A stretch of 46,431 nucleotides of DNA, taken from the NCBI GenBank assembly GCA_003427395.1, contig BFEA01000004.1:583258-629688 (forward strand). The letters run 5' to 3'. The stretch is from Chara braunii. Its lineage: Eukaryota; Streptophyta; Charophyceae; Charales; Characeae. Below, piece by piece: positions 1-12,149 of the stretch (positions within the stretch are counted from its first letter, which is position 1; each line of letters begins with the position of its first letter). Position numbers and translations under genes: made by a program. The notes under the pieces were generated by a model, which worked only from the letters and a program-made list of their open reading frames with translations, was not told where the DNA came from and ran no database searches.

Positions 1-67
<67 letters not shown>
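1..67. repeat. (AC)n microsatellite
   Basis: Pure AC dinucleotide run at the very start of the window, so its true left end is unknown. It stops at a TGGCGCACAC transition. Confidence 0.97.
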
Positions 68-70
<3 letters not shown>

Positions 71-1442
71 GCGCACACATGCAATTACTATTATGCATTT
101 GACTATTTATTCTTTCTTGACTTTTTTTCTAGTACTCTTTGTATCTCTACATGAGCACCTAGTAGTCGATGGAGTGTCTGTAGGATTCTTATGAGGGACG
201 TATTTGTTTGTGATATCTATGGTGTGTATGGTATGTGGGTGGATGATAGACGCCTGTCATATTACCTTTCTGGCTCTATAGAGAACCAATAGTCCACAGG
301 GTTCGCTCGCGTTGAGTATCTTACGTGCTGTGTTACTCCATGTTGAATATGACATTGCCTCGTCTGCACTCCATCGTTGCCTTGCTGTTCGTCCCGCTTG
401 CTTCGCGTGTTGTTCTTTGCAAGATGTTGTGTTCACTGCATAGCGTGGCTGTAATGTTTCTGCTTCACTACTTTATTTTTTTGCAACCTGTCCCCGTGCC
501 TTGCTTTCAACATTCATTTACTTATGTGTTGTATAATTTAGTTATCTTACCGATGTTGCCTTCTGCTTCACTGCATGATTGTTATGTTGCTCATCCACTT
601 GTGATGTCATTCCTATATGTATTTTTATCGTTGTGCGTATTGCCTCGGTAGCGTTGTGGTACTTCGTCGGGCTGCTGCCCGTTGTTATGTTTCACTTGGG
701 GATAGTCCGTCTTTAACATAGGTTCAAGGGTATTAACTCAACCATCAATATGAGATTCTGCAGATTGTCAAGGGTTGAACCTCCTCCTAAGTCAGTGCAA
801 CTCGGACGAAACAATCTATTATTAATTATGTTTTTTTTCGGGTTCGATGTTTTTAGAGGGATTTGTTTTTTTTTTAGTGTGTATATTTGGTATGTTTTTA
901 TGTCGTTTGCTTGATCGGGTTTGTGTGCTTGTGTGTCATTTGCTTGGTGTGCTCTTGCAATACCTGCTTGGTCTATTCAGTGTGTTTGTGTGTCGTTCAA
1001 GTTTGTCATCCCGCCTCCCAGGATCCCATAAACCTTTGTCCTTTACTTGTGTTTGTCATCTTATGCCTTATCACCTCGTGATGATGTTTTTCCTTTAGTA
1101 CCTTATGCCATCCTATTTGTTGGCTCGGTTTGCCCTCCCAACTTCCTCGTGCGCTTCAGACCTGGCGTAGGGGGAGGCGACTGGAGGAGGCACAACGCCA
1201 AGCCTGTCGAAGACTCGAAAGTTTAGTCCTAATGCAACCGGTTGATCCCTAGTCGGTATCGCCCACCTGCAAATCGAGTCCAACCCGACATCTTCCCTTA
1301 TTCAAGGCTTGAATTTGAGTTGCCTGCCACGAAATTCCCTATAATATTACAATGATAAGTAAGAGGTACGAAAGACCATCTTGTGCATATTTGACAATTA
1401 ATTAAAATGGTATAGTCTGGTTGGGCTTTAAAAAAATTGCAT
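68..1442. other. Unassigned stretch, no gene recognised
   Basis: T-rich sequence with no recognised element. The 108-codon open frame at 325-651 (+) is hydrophobic, rich in Leu, Val and Cys, shows no domain, and looks like a by-product of T-rich composition. A GC-richer patch at 1130-1310 has no RNA fold or protein that I recognise. Confidence 0.5.
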
Positions 1443-1687
1443 TAATATATATATATATATATCTTACCATTTTTTATTTTTCTTGGTGTCCTCTCAAGAG
1501 TCTCAACCACTCATATGCGTCCCTATGTGACAAGTTTTCTCAAACTTTGAGACGACGAAAACCAAAGAGAAATTGGTTTGGTTGGCATGGGTATTGCCCT
1601 TCGTGCTGCACCTACTAGCAGCAACAGGAACGACAGGAAGCGGTTTTTTCTCTTCTGAGACTTTTTTTTTTTTTTTTTTTTTTTTTT
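1443..1687. repeat. (TA)n run and T26 tract
   Basis: A short TA run lies at about 1444-1463 and an uninterrupted run of 26 T at 1662-1687. I could not link the T tract to the end of any retroelement. Confidence 0.8.
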
Positions 1688-4410
1688 AAGGCAATAAAAT
1701 GTCTCATCTATTCTGGGGGGAAACCTGCTTATTACCGGCAAGTTCAAAAATTTTGGAAACGAAACAAAGCAATTACAAAAATGGGAGGGTGTCACAACTA
1801 ACCAGGTCAACCTCGCATGAGTCAGGACCAATAATGACACAATTTAAAACTCTACTAACCTCAAAGTGGGGCACCGTATCACACTACTGTCCTACAAGGA
1901 GGCATGATGTACTATGAACCATCTCAGGTTCCTTATTTCCCCTGCAAAAGTAGGACCCCTCACATTAGTTGCACTTATCTCACTGGTGGAGCGAATACGC
2001 TTTCAAGGGTATTTGCTCATGTTTTCGTAGGACGTTGATGCGCCAACTCTTTTATCAGATGTACGCCTCGACCGTTGCGACTGAGGTGGATGGGTAGATG
2101 AAATTTGATTAGTACGGACGCACACGATGGAAACGCGTGTTTGGATAGATAAAGTCAATAGGAATACCCCGATCGTGGTGGTCGAAGGGTCGATTCAGAT
2201 TGAGGTCCATGGTTAAGTGCGCACAGTAACAATAGTTGATGTACATCCATGTACAAGTCGAGACGTGCAACGATTTTAGGACAAGGATGTAAGGGCGAAC
2301 AAAGGTTTGTTCGCGCTTGCATGTGAGAAAGTCGGTCTATTGAATGAGAAGCTCGATATGAGTGAGTGTTTTAGCGAAGTGGTGGTCGTTTTTCGACTCC
2401 CTTTCACTGTCGTTTAAGCAACCGTGAAGATATAAGGTGCGATTGAGACACTAGTAAGACAGATGATCTAGTTAGACTATTGGGCTTGGTTATAAAAATA
2501 AAGATACTCTTTTTAAGAGTGTGACCTTGCAAACAAGGGTTGCTTACTCCTTAGCAAATGTGCATGTTTCAAAGATAGTAGAATAAAGGAATTAAACTCA
2601 GCAGAAAAATCCAAAACCTTAAGATAACTAAATTTTGAGTTAATTTTATGAAAGTCTCGGAGTGTTGTTTTTATAAAGAATGTTATCAAAAGTTTTCATC
2701 CCTAGAGGATTGGTTAGGAAAGAGGGATATGAACAATTCAGAAATAATGAGATTGTATTATAAGACATGGTTGCTCATACGTATGTTAAGCAGTGATATT
2801 TCGATAGTGTGTGCAATGCAAACCTTTATACATTCGAGAAAAAAAGTTATGAGAATATTCTTGTTAAACTATCGAGGATTTACTTTTCAGTTATCAACTA
2901 ATAATATGTTGGTTTTCAGCTCAACCCACCTATTTTGGAACCCTCATCTGAAGATCTGAACCTTGTAGGCAAATGACATTTTTCAGGGTTTCATCTCGGT
3001 TGACTTAAATGGCTATGCAAGGGTTATGGATAAGTTGGGAGTGGTTGGAGAAGTGGTGTGAGCAAAAGTATTGAGTAACGAAGGGTTGGACTTCTTTTCT
3101 TGGCACTCAATACGTGTGATTTTCTTATCAATCGACGTACATGTAATGCTTGAGATTTAAATTTTTATGTTTGCTGAATGCTTAAAAACATGTTAACTTT
3201 GTGTGAGTTTGTCCACATATCATACCACGACGGTGAGAGTGACAACCTAATGCCAATAAAACCATAAAACTCAACTAATCCCTATTTCCATAATCCCGAT
3301 ATTGCTCGCACTTAACATCATCATGGCATGAGATAAGGGAAAAGATAAGTATGAGGAGGATGAGGTAGCTTGGTCGTTTTATTATATACTCGGACGATTG
3401 AAGTTAGATCCACAATCTGAACTCATGACCCTTATCCATTTCACAAGTTCACTCTCAGGGTGAAAGCAACTGATCATTGTTAGTTGGAGTGACCTGCCTT
3501 AAGGAAGGATCGCAACAAAGGCCAAACAACATGTTTTTCAACCAATTTATATCATAGAGGCAAGTTTCTTCAATGCGTCTTAGTAAATGTTAAAATGTTG
3601 TGAGAAACCTCAAAACCCATGAAGAGGTCATAAGTTTATGGGCACATAATGTGTCGTCATACTGGCGAGTTGTGCGTTTGCACATAGATAAGTGATATAG
3701 TTTCGTGTGCCCTATTGCTACTGTTATGCCAGTGTAGGTTCGTGCAGGTGACGACCTACATCTTGTGCGTAAACATAAGTTATAGGTCAAGAATTGAAAA
3801 AAAAACTAGGCGCATAAATGGGTCGGGCCCAATAAAGTGAAATGGACTCGAGCCGCGTGGTTAGGCTTGGGGCCTTAGTCGACCAGTGTAGGACTGCACT
3901 TGGGTGATAAGTGCCCCAAACAACGGTTTCCACGTGGGCTCGATTTAGGCATAACCGCACATACCCCCTATATTATAGCGTACGAGAAATGCCATCGGCT
4001 CGTTCATCTCTACAACTATAGGTAAAGTTTTTCGGCGTACATCAATAGCTTGGCGGGGATACACCCACTTAAGGATATTAATGACTCTTACTGGTGGAGA
4101 TAAGTTGTACATCTCGAGATTCTGTTATGCAGAGACTCGCGGTAGGTGTAGCTAACCCATTCGACCGAAACGACAGAGTTCCTCAAGTCTTTGCATCCTT
4201 GACCCCTGCTTGACATGGTTGGAGGGTCCTTTTCAGGGACTTATGCACTTGACAAGTGACACTGTTGTCGGGGATTTCATATGCCTACAGGGTCCTTCAT
4301 GAACGAACTCGGGTATGGTATTAGTTCGTTGAGTCAGGCAAAACAATAACTTAACTAAATTAGCAGACCTCGTGACGTAATAATATAACTAACGCTTATA
4401 ATATGTGAGA
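1688..4410. other. Unassigned AT-rich stretch
   Basis: No recognisable gene or element. The longest open frame (2648-2959 +, 103 codons) gives a Tyr/Phe/Lys-rich protein with no motif I recognise. It could be a decayed retroelement piece but nothing supports that. Confidence 0.4.
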
Positions 4411-4476
4411 CATTATTAGTCTTACTTGAAATTTGAACCCTAACATCATTAGTCTTACTTGAAATTTGAACCCTGA
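4411..4476. repeat. 33-bp direct tandem duplication
   Basis: Two adjacent 33-bp copies (4411-4443 and 4444-4476) of a sequence beginning CATTATTAGTCTTACTTG. They differ at about two positions, so the duplication is local and fairly recent. Confidence 0.9.
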
Positions 4477-6533
4477 CTAAGGGTGATTAAAGGCTTCAAG
4501 TCGAGGGTGACTTGTATATTATGGGTTCTGATTATCTAAACGAATGCGTGTTGAATGAGTTTAAGTTCGAAAGACTCGACCACTATGGCTACTTCTGATC
4601 AAATTAATATTATTGTAGAAAAATATATTTGGTTAATAGAGTGGTATGATACACAATGTATGTATAAAAAATCGACGAGCATCAAACTTTTTCGACACGA
4701 GTTAACTAACTCATCTTTAAAGCTTGACTTGTACTTGTTTTTAATTACGTTTGTGAGAGAACCAAATTATAAGGCTGTCAACTTGAGACTCTACCAGGAT
4801 CTAGAAAAACTCATATGTCTGAAACACGCTAAGTATATGTGGTATTGGTAAGTTTGAACAGTGAGTTTGTTCTTATATATATAATCCTTAAGTATTATAC
4901 TCTTCTTCATGCATTGTTGTAAGACTATTTAATGTTTGATTATATATATGTGGATTGTCTTTCCGATAAAGAGTATAAATGTTACACAAAATTGACATCC
5001 CACATGAGACATGAAAGAAATGACACGACTATCTTATAAGGGCAAGTGATTCTCCCAGAAGAAGTGGGCCTGTGAGGTCTTCTCTTAAGAAAATATAATT
5101 CTTAACTATTATGTTTTGAAAAAGTTCCAAAAAGGAATGTTAAAGGTTTGTAAATAGTCATAAGATCCACACTGGAACTATGTCCCTAACCCATGTTGAG
5201 GTATTGTCATCAGACTCTTTGTGGGAAAATGGGTATACCACTATTGAAAAAAAAGAAGGTATTTCGATTTCCTAAAGCTTAATCTATAAACAAGAGAACT
5301 ACTATCTATCATGAAAGGGAGAAGGTAATTTATCGACTTCAAGTGCGTCGAGTAGCCTATCTTTACAAAAAAGGCCTTATCACCCTGAAACGTGTGAGGT
5401 GAGTTTGTCTAAATTATATTTGACAGAGGTCCCAAAATGAACAAATACTCAACTTGGAGAGAGATGAGGTAAAACTTTGATCTTTGAGCAAGACTAAGGA
5501 GTCCAAGATGCTATTCCATTGAAAAGGGATTACATTGCTCGTCAACATCATGTGCTTTGCCTGAGCGAGAGAGATAAGAAATATATTTCAATCATTTTGC
5601 GATCATTCATTAATAACACTGTTAATATTACAAGTTGGTAGTGAAATTCAAGTTTAGTACTCTTACGAAACATTCTTATAGTGTGATTGTTCAATATATC
5701 GATTATATTGTTTTGCTCGTTGAACTTGCAAGTATTGGTAATTTGTATCGTCGATATTTTTGCCACTTGCTACAATTATTATAATTATATAATATTATTG
5801 TGACTTACGTCATTAAACCTACAATTATACTATGCATTAAGCTATTGTTTAACATATTCGCGCTCGTAGGTTGTTTACACTTATTAAGTCATAAAACGAA
5901 TATAATAACTATTTTGATATTTGCACCCAACCTAAAAAATGCCCCATATGTATATGCGAGTATGTATTTGACATGTTATTTATTTATCATGTTTACGAAG
6001 GTATAAATAAATGTCAATGTATTAACTATTTTTTGTCTTCAGTCTGAAATGTTTGTTTTTTACCACCCTTGTTTAGATTGACTTCGACATCATGATTTAA
6101 GTTATTTGATTTTGTCAAAGTTTTGGTTGGAATGGGGAGCTGATGGTTTGTTGAAGTCGTAATAAGTCATCTTACAGATATAGTTATAAATAGAGAAATC
6201 AATTATTTTTGTCTCCGTGATATCATATGGTAGGATCTCTCCGTTTACTTTGTATCCTTCAAGTTTGTGACTATGGCGGGGGNAATGAGGNGAGGAATGA
6301 AAAAATCATGTTAAACACGTTGCTGTATTTGTTCATAAAAAATACTTAACGAAGAGCATATTCTTATTTTTGAGTTCTCAATTTTGAGGTGAATTATGAG
6401 AGCAAGTGAATAAAAAATACATGAGTATAATTGTGTGACTTTATAGGGTTGAAACTCTATATTGATAGAGTAAGTGAGTAAAATCGGGTTTAGTTATGTG
6501 TCATTATATCATCCTTATTAAGGAAATACCATT
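4477..6533. other. Unassigned AT-rich stretch
   Basis: Very AT-rich, with no recognised gene or element. The 98-codon frame at 4555-4851 (+) has no recognisable domain. Two assembly ambiguities (N) sit at 6283 and 6291. Confidence 0.4.
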
Positions 6534-6850
6534 TTGCGTAACATCGTGTTTGCAGTCAGAGACGAACAGAGACATATTCGCGTGAATGTGAACGAAAGCC
6601 TAAAACCCGAACGTGGAAAAAAAAAAAATCAGAGAAATTTGAAAACATATATGTGATGCAAAACAACAATAGTACAAAACATTTTTGCCTTGAAGTTATG
6701 TTCAAATTTTTAGCCAAATGGGAGTTAAAAATAAAAAACCAAAATATTATTTATTTTTTTATTTACAAAAAAAATTGTTCGTTCAAACATGTTCTCGAGT
6801 CGTTGACGCAAACGCAGCGGGGCGCAAACACCTTCGTCGTGCTATACAAA
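6534..6850 (-). mobile_element. Decayed hAT-like element, family C relic (C3)
   Basis: The shared core is readable in reverse orientation at about 6650-6740 (ATGTGATGCAAAACAACAAT, then a TTGCCTTGAAG segment). It is flanked by arms rich in CGAAC on the left and GTTCG on the right, as in family C. The left edge reads TTGCGTAACATCG and the right edge GTGCTATACAA, both degenerate forms of the family C terminus CTRCGTAGCAC. No convincing 8-bp duplication remains, so both borders are approximate. Confidence 0.55.
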
Positions 6851-7699
6851 TATTATTGTCATTATAATAATTGTTGCAGTGCTTGCTAGTATAGTAATAA
6901 CAAAGTCATTACTGCTGTTATTGTGCTGTTGTTACTTAAGATTGTTTTCGTTCAAATGTTGTGGTTTTAAATCGTTATTACCATAACCTTCCAATATGAA
7001 TAACAACTTGACTTTTATGGCAATAAGTTTTCCTATGTGGTTGAGATGAGTGTCATAATGTAGTTATTTTTGTAAACGTTTTCATTTACGTGCACGGAGT
7101 ATGTTCATGTTGAACAAGTAAGATGAATCTTAATGTACTTTAGTATTCAACTATATGCCATCATGTAACTCTGAATTTAAGAGCGTTTGCCTTTTATGAG
7201 TGTGTGAGGGGATAAGAAACCTAAAAATGAGAGGTTTTCTATTGTTAATTAACATTGAAAACATTGTTAATGATATACGTGGTCGACAAGAGCGGTAACT
7301 CTATAATGTATCTCAAACAATTGTCCTACTATTTGAGGACGACTTTGTCTTTAGTTTTCTCGACAAGTTTGTACGGATGACATCCTCCTATGAGTGTGGC
7401 AAATAGCATATGCTAAACCAAGTTATAGGGTTTATATATTTAGGCCCTTAACAAAAGGTGAAGAAGGTATTTGAGAAGGCAGGAGGGTGAGAGAGATTTG
7501 TGAGGATACGCGAGGGAATTATCAGTTGCGTGAGAAGACAATGACTAAAATAAACCTCGAGAAAATAACATTGTACGACTGCGTATCAAGGCAAATATTG
7601 ACAGCGAAGCAAAACAAGTTTCTCCTCATATTTAGGAGTTATTAAAATATACTAAAGTACCTTATTTTCCTTATGAACGTTTTGCTTAGCAACGAAGTC
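6851..7699. other. Unassigned AT-rich stretch
   Basis: No gene or element recognised between the family C relic and the GC-richer repeat that starts near 7700. Confidence 0.4.
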
Positions 7700-8140
7700 T
7701 AACTCGTGGGTTAGGAGGTAAGCGTTGTCGAACGCATCGATCCCTCACAGGGCGCGACTCTCCCGACCGCGTCACGAAGGAGTTGGTCTACCTCGTCGCG
7801 ATACACATGGAGCTTCTGCAAGCCACTCCGGCCGAGTGTGTCAGCCATACCTCTCACGAGCCCCTACGACAGGATATGGCCAACGCGAGGTACAACTTCA
7901 TCTCCACCTGCGGGAGTTGTCACCTCTCTTTGGTGGGCGTATTCCCTCCGAGCTACTAGTCCACAGTGTGAAACCGAATCAGTTGCAATGACAGAGGTGG
8001 ATCAGTCGAGGGCGTTTCTCGTTCACTTTATCATAGACGGTACATGAGGTCTTACGCCTTTATTGAACCCGCACGCGAACCGACGTACTCGGGGGCTGAA
8101 GTCCCAAGCGTAACTCGTCGTTGGTCGACTATGACGCATC
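7700..8140 (+). repeat. Dispersed repeat, copy 1 (relative near 20.57-21.06 kb)
   Basis: GC-richer block sharing ordered landmarks with 20570-21060. Both begin GCGTTGTCGA(A/G)CGCATCG. Both have a CCTNCGACAGG segment, a CCGAGCTACT segment, a TGCAATNNCAGAGGTNGNTCAG segment followed by a CGAGGGC block, and a TATTGAACCCG segment. The order is conserved but the copies are heavily diverged. An LTR or leader region of a retrotransposon is plausible, but no primer-binding site, polypurine tract or coding domain was found. The short open frames here are not credible genes. Confidence 0.6.
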
Positions 8141-9401
8141 ACACTTACCAAACGTTACACCACAACACACACACACATAGAACGACACAAAATAAACAAC
8201 ACAACAACACTCCTAGTCCCTTTAGTAGCCATCCCACAATCTTTCAATACAAAAATTAGATAGGCGTCGCACACGAGACTTAGTATAAAATTGAGCCAAC
8301 GCAAGGCTTTCTGATATCGACTAACAATGCATGCTTACGCAAGCGGTCGCAATGATGACATATTATGTAGTACCCATAATCACGCGGTCCTTGATAATCT
8401 CGAGGGTCGGGTTCGACACTCAAGCGTCGGATAACACACGCCTTGAGGGGTTAATCTCTCGACGTTGGACAACCGCCAAGTGTGGTTGAGAACCACACCC
8501 TCTTCTGCACCCTGCGGGGAATGGGTGGTGCACAGGCTCATACCTGTGGTGCAATCGTTTCTTAGGGCTCTAGAGACCAGCTTCATCATCCAGGGTCTGG
8601 AGAGAACTCAAGGGGTTTTATTTTTCGGCTGTTACGGACTACAACGTCTAACTATGTAAACCTTTAAAAAGCAAAGGGATAAAAGATGGGGTCTCTCTTT
8701 TATCTCAAAACATAATTTGTTTAACCCTTACGCAAAATCACAATAAGCTGAGCGAACATCCAACGTGTATATATGTACATATATATAGAGAGGGTTATAA
8801 ATATGTGACGATCACTTCTCACAATCAGAGTGAGACTGCTTTTAACCATATATATGTATGTGATAGCAGACAGTCAAATCCAAAGTCCTAACCACCAAAC
8901 ATATCTGCAATTATATCAAAGATTTCACCAAAAGTCCATGCACTATACGGAGTCAACTTCAATGAATCTCTGCGCTCACACCCCTCGCTTTAACCATACA
9001 AGCATCACTCTTTGTACAACTCTCAAAATAAAAAACTCAGTATCTTTGTTAAATGACCATTCAATAAACACGGAGTAAAACCACAAGGAAACAATTTAAA
9101 TCACAAGGCTAAAACCTCTACGCTGAGTGATAAAAGTGGATTGGAGTTGAATCGTAAACCGACGAATCGACAACTGACATGTTATCAATGATAATCGAAG
9201 ATGATCCTCGTAGGATTAAGATGAAACTAACTCAAATCTTGAATCGAATCGATCAAGAGGGCATGTAACACAAGACAGGTCAATTCCCAAACTAAGTTAA
9301 TAAGTGTACGGAAAATAAATCCCCGTAACACGTTCTCACTCAAGATTCTCCCGATAACTAAGTCGAAGTCTACCTCTAAGTCAATACCCAAGGAAAGGTA
9401 G
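8141..9401. other. Unassigned stretch
   Basis: No gene recognised. The block at 8380-8600 is GC-richer and contains a GGTTCGACACTC that resembles a tRNA B box, but no matching A box or cloverleaf was found. Confidence 0.4.
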
Positions 9402-10510
9402 ACCTATGGCAAAATCTTCCCTATACAGAGTGAATTGTCATAATCGTCACCTGTCAAAATATAATTTATCTCCTTTAAACTAAGAAAATTTTGGCAGCGC
9501 TTCCCGTAGGAAAAGTGTCTTTTCATAATTTATATTAGCTCAAATACGAATAGCTAAAATAATTATAAACTCTGGAAAGTCAAATTTTGCCTAACTCTCA
9601 GAATTAGTAAAAAATTAGGCAGCATCTCCTTTAGAAAGGTAGACTTCCCGGATTTATACTAAGTCAGATATGAACTTAAACATAAAGCTTAAGTTTTATC
9701 CAAACAAAATTTAAAAAACATAAGACTTAAGTTATATAAAAAAAAAATTTAACTAACTCTTTAAAGTTGTAGAAATTTCAGCAGCGCTTCCCGTAGAGAA
9801 AATAGTTATCTAAAATTTATACAAAACTAAGTTCATAGCCTAAAGATAAGACCTATGGCAGAATCTCCTTTGTACGGAGTAGATTGTCATAATCGGCACC
9901 TGTCAAAATAAGAAAATTTCGGCAGCGCTTTCTGTAGGAAAAGTGTCTTTTCATAATTTATATTAGCTCAAATACGAATAGTTGAAATAATTCTCAACTC
10001 TGGAAAGTCAAATTTGATCTAACTCCCTGAATTAGTAAAAAATTGGGCAGCATCTCCTTTAAAAAGGTAGACTTCCCAGATTTATATTAAGTCGGATATG
10101 AACTCAAATATAAGACTTAAATTTTATCCAAACAAAATTTAAAAAACATAAGACTTAAGTTCTATCCAAACAAAATTTAACTAACTCTTTAAATTTGTAG
10201 AAATTTCAGCAGCGTTTCCCGTAGAGAAAATAGTTTTCCAAAATTTATACAAAACTAAGTTCATAACCTAAAGATAATTTTAACTTCTCAATGACAAATT
10301 TTGTCTAACTTTCTGAATTGACAAAAATTTTGGCAACACTCCTTTTAGAAAATGAGACTTTCCAGATTTTTAGTAAGCCATACAGAAAATTTAGACAAAC
10401 TAGATTTTAAAAAGCGAAAATTTGAACAACTCCTTGGTTTTGTAGAAATTTCGGCAGCACTTCCTGTAGAGAAAGTAACTTACAAAGATTTATACAAGAC
10501 CAAGTATAAC
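9402..10510. repeat. 449-bp tandem duplication with internal GGCAGC(A/G)C motif array
   Basis: Copy 1 starts at 9402 (ACCTATGGCA) and copy 2 at 9851, a period of 449 bp. A third, more diverged partial copy runs to about 10510. Each copy contains sub-units centred on GGCAGCGCTTCCCGTAG or GGCAGCATCTCCTTTAG, preceded by AAATTT-like sequence and followed by GAAAA. Eight motif copies lie near 9492, 9617, 9778, 9920, 10046, 10206, 10330 and 10452. Similar motifs recur in LTR and leader regions of plant retrotransposons as far as I recall, but no coding part is visible here. Confidence 0.85.
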
Positions 10511-10639
10511 AAATGATCCCAGAAAATGTGAGAATCGACCTAAGTAAAATAAACTTAGCTTAGAAAATGTAGGACTTGAAACTAACTCTTATAGGTCTAA
10601 CACGTAGCGAACATATAAAACAACTACCTATCAAATTGA

Positions 10640-11400
10640 AACTTAACTAGGTAGTGATTTCACTTAGCCACATGCAGGCCAGACCACATTGGTATACATT
10701 CCCACCAGTCTCCAAATCAAATCTTCATAGATCAATTCGTAAAATCTTCAGATTATTTATCTCTTATACCCAACTTACATATAACATGGTACTAGACAAT
10801 TCAGCTTAAAAACAATGTCTAGCATGCCTTAGGATATACACGAACAGATTGCATAACTATTTTTTCTGCTTTGGGCATATGACTATATCATTTAGCTTGG
10901 AAACAATGTATAGTCACCCTTAACTGTTTAATATCCAAAGTTTAATAATTTATGATTTTGTTCTAAGAAAGAAATTAAAATATGGGCAAAGGACTGAGTC
11001 ATTGAGCTTAGAAACAATGCTGAGTTTGCCTTAACTACTTACAATTATATTTTGTAGTTTCCCTTCTCTTTTTAGTATTATGGCTTAGGGCTGGACCATT
11101 CAACTTAGAAAGAACGTCCAATTGCCAGTTCACATGCAAATATAAATAAAGTATTTTTTGTTGTACTCAGTTTATACTTATGTGCGTGGCTTTAGGCTAA
11201 GCCATTCAGCTTAGAAATAATGCTTAGTCTTAGACGAAAAACTATTCCTCAGAATGAAACAAGAGATTAAGCCCTTCAACCAGACAAACGCTATAAAATA
11301 AATAGAGCAACCAGGCTATTCAGCTTAGAAACAATGTCTGACTCTTAAAAAAACAGTCAAATAAACATGAAACAATGCCCGATCCTTGATTGACCCGGTA
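10640..11400. repeat. Degenerate tandem array, period about 104 bp
   Basis: A motif close to CATTCAGCTTAGAAACAATG, often followed by TCTAG or CTTAG, recurs near 10800, 10890, 11001, 11100, 11205 and 11320. Spacings are about 89, 111, 99, 105 and 115 bp. Sequence between motifs is much less conserved, so this is an old array. Confidence 0.8.
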
Positions 11401-11507
11401 AACGCATGCAAACTGCCTTCCTCCCACCTTCCCGAGAGAAGGCTAACAAATGCCTATATTTTCAAGAAAATTTCAACTGCTTCATACGGGTGTTGGGTAC
11501 TTGGATG

Positions 11508-11899
11508 AGGGGGCCTAAAACCGCTTTTAGAAGCTTCAACCACTTCAGGTCATTTCAGAGGTTTCAGGTCCCTAACTGAAACCTTTGTGATGACTTGAAG
11601 TGGCTGAAACTTCTGAAAGCGGTTTTAGGTCCCCCCATCTAAGCATTTCGACGCGGGGACGTGGAACCACTTTCAAAAAGTTCAACCACTGCAGGTCATT
11701 TCAGAGGTTTAAGGTCCCCCCTTCTGGAATTCCTGAAATAACATGAAGTGGCTGAAGATTCTGAAATCGGTTTCAGGTTCCCCTACCCAAGTGTTTGGAC
11801 GGGGGGACCTGAAACCGTTTTCCGAAGCTTCAGCCACTTCAAGTCATTTCAAAGGTTTCAGGTTTCCCCACCCGAAACTCCTGAAATGACCTGAAGTGG
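11508..11899. repeat. Array of three long hairpins
   Basis: Three tandem units, each an inverted repeat with arms of about 60 bp. Hairpin 1 is 11508-11636, hairpin 2 11653-11784, hairpin 3 11801-11899 (right arm cut short). An arm reads GGGGACCTGAAACCG, then GAAGCTTCAGCCACTTCAGG, then TCATTTCAGAGGTTTCAGG. The loop of hairpin 1 is about 9 nt. Spacers share a CCAAGTGTTTGGAC-like element (decayed upstream of the first unit). Such foldbacks derive either from MITEs or from inverted duplications and would give double-stranded RNA if transcribed. Confidence 0.92.
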
Positions 11900-12149
11900 A
11901 ACACAACAATATTGAATTAAAACAAAAACAGGCAAAAAAAAAACCAACAAAACCCATGAAATCTGACCTTCAAACCACCTGGAACTCCTCAAATAATCTG
12001 AAGTGTCTTAAGGCCATTTCAACGATTTCATACCTCTGCTAACAAAGTTCAGAATCTTCCATTCTAAAATTTCAGTAGATCGTTAACCACTTGTGACCTT
12101 CCCTCAGTTCATCCCTTAATCTGTTTTCAGTCAAAATAAAGAGGAAACT

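Noticed and set aside
325-651. 108-codon hydrophobic frame as a small membrane protein
   Set aside because: T-rich composition alone gives such Leu/Val/Cys-rich frames; there is no homology or supporting signal.
8400-8480. tRNA gene suggested by GGTTCGACACTC
   Set aside because: Only a B-box-like word is present; no A box, acceptor stem or anticodon arm could be formed.
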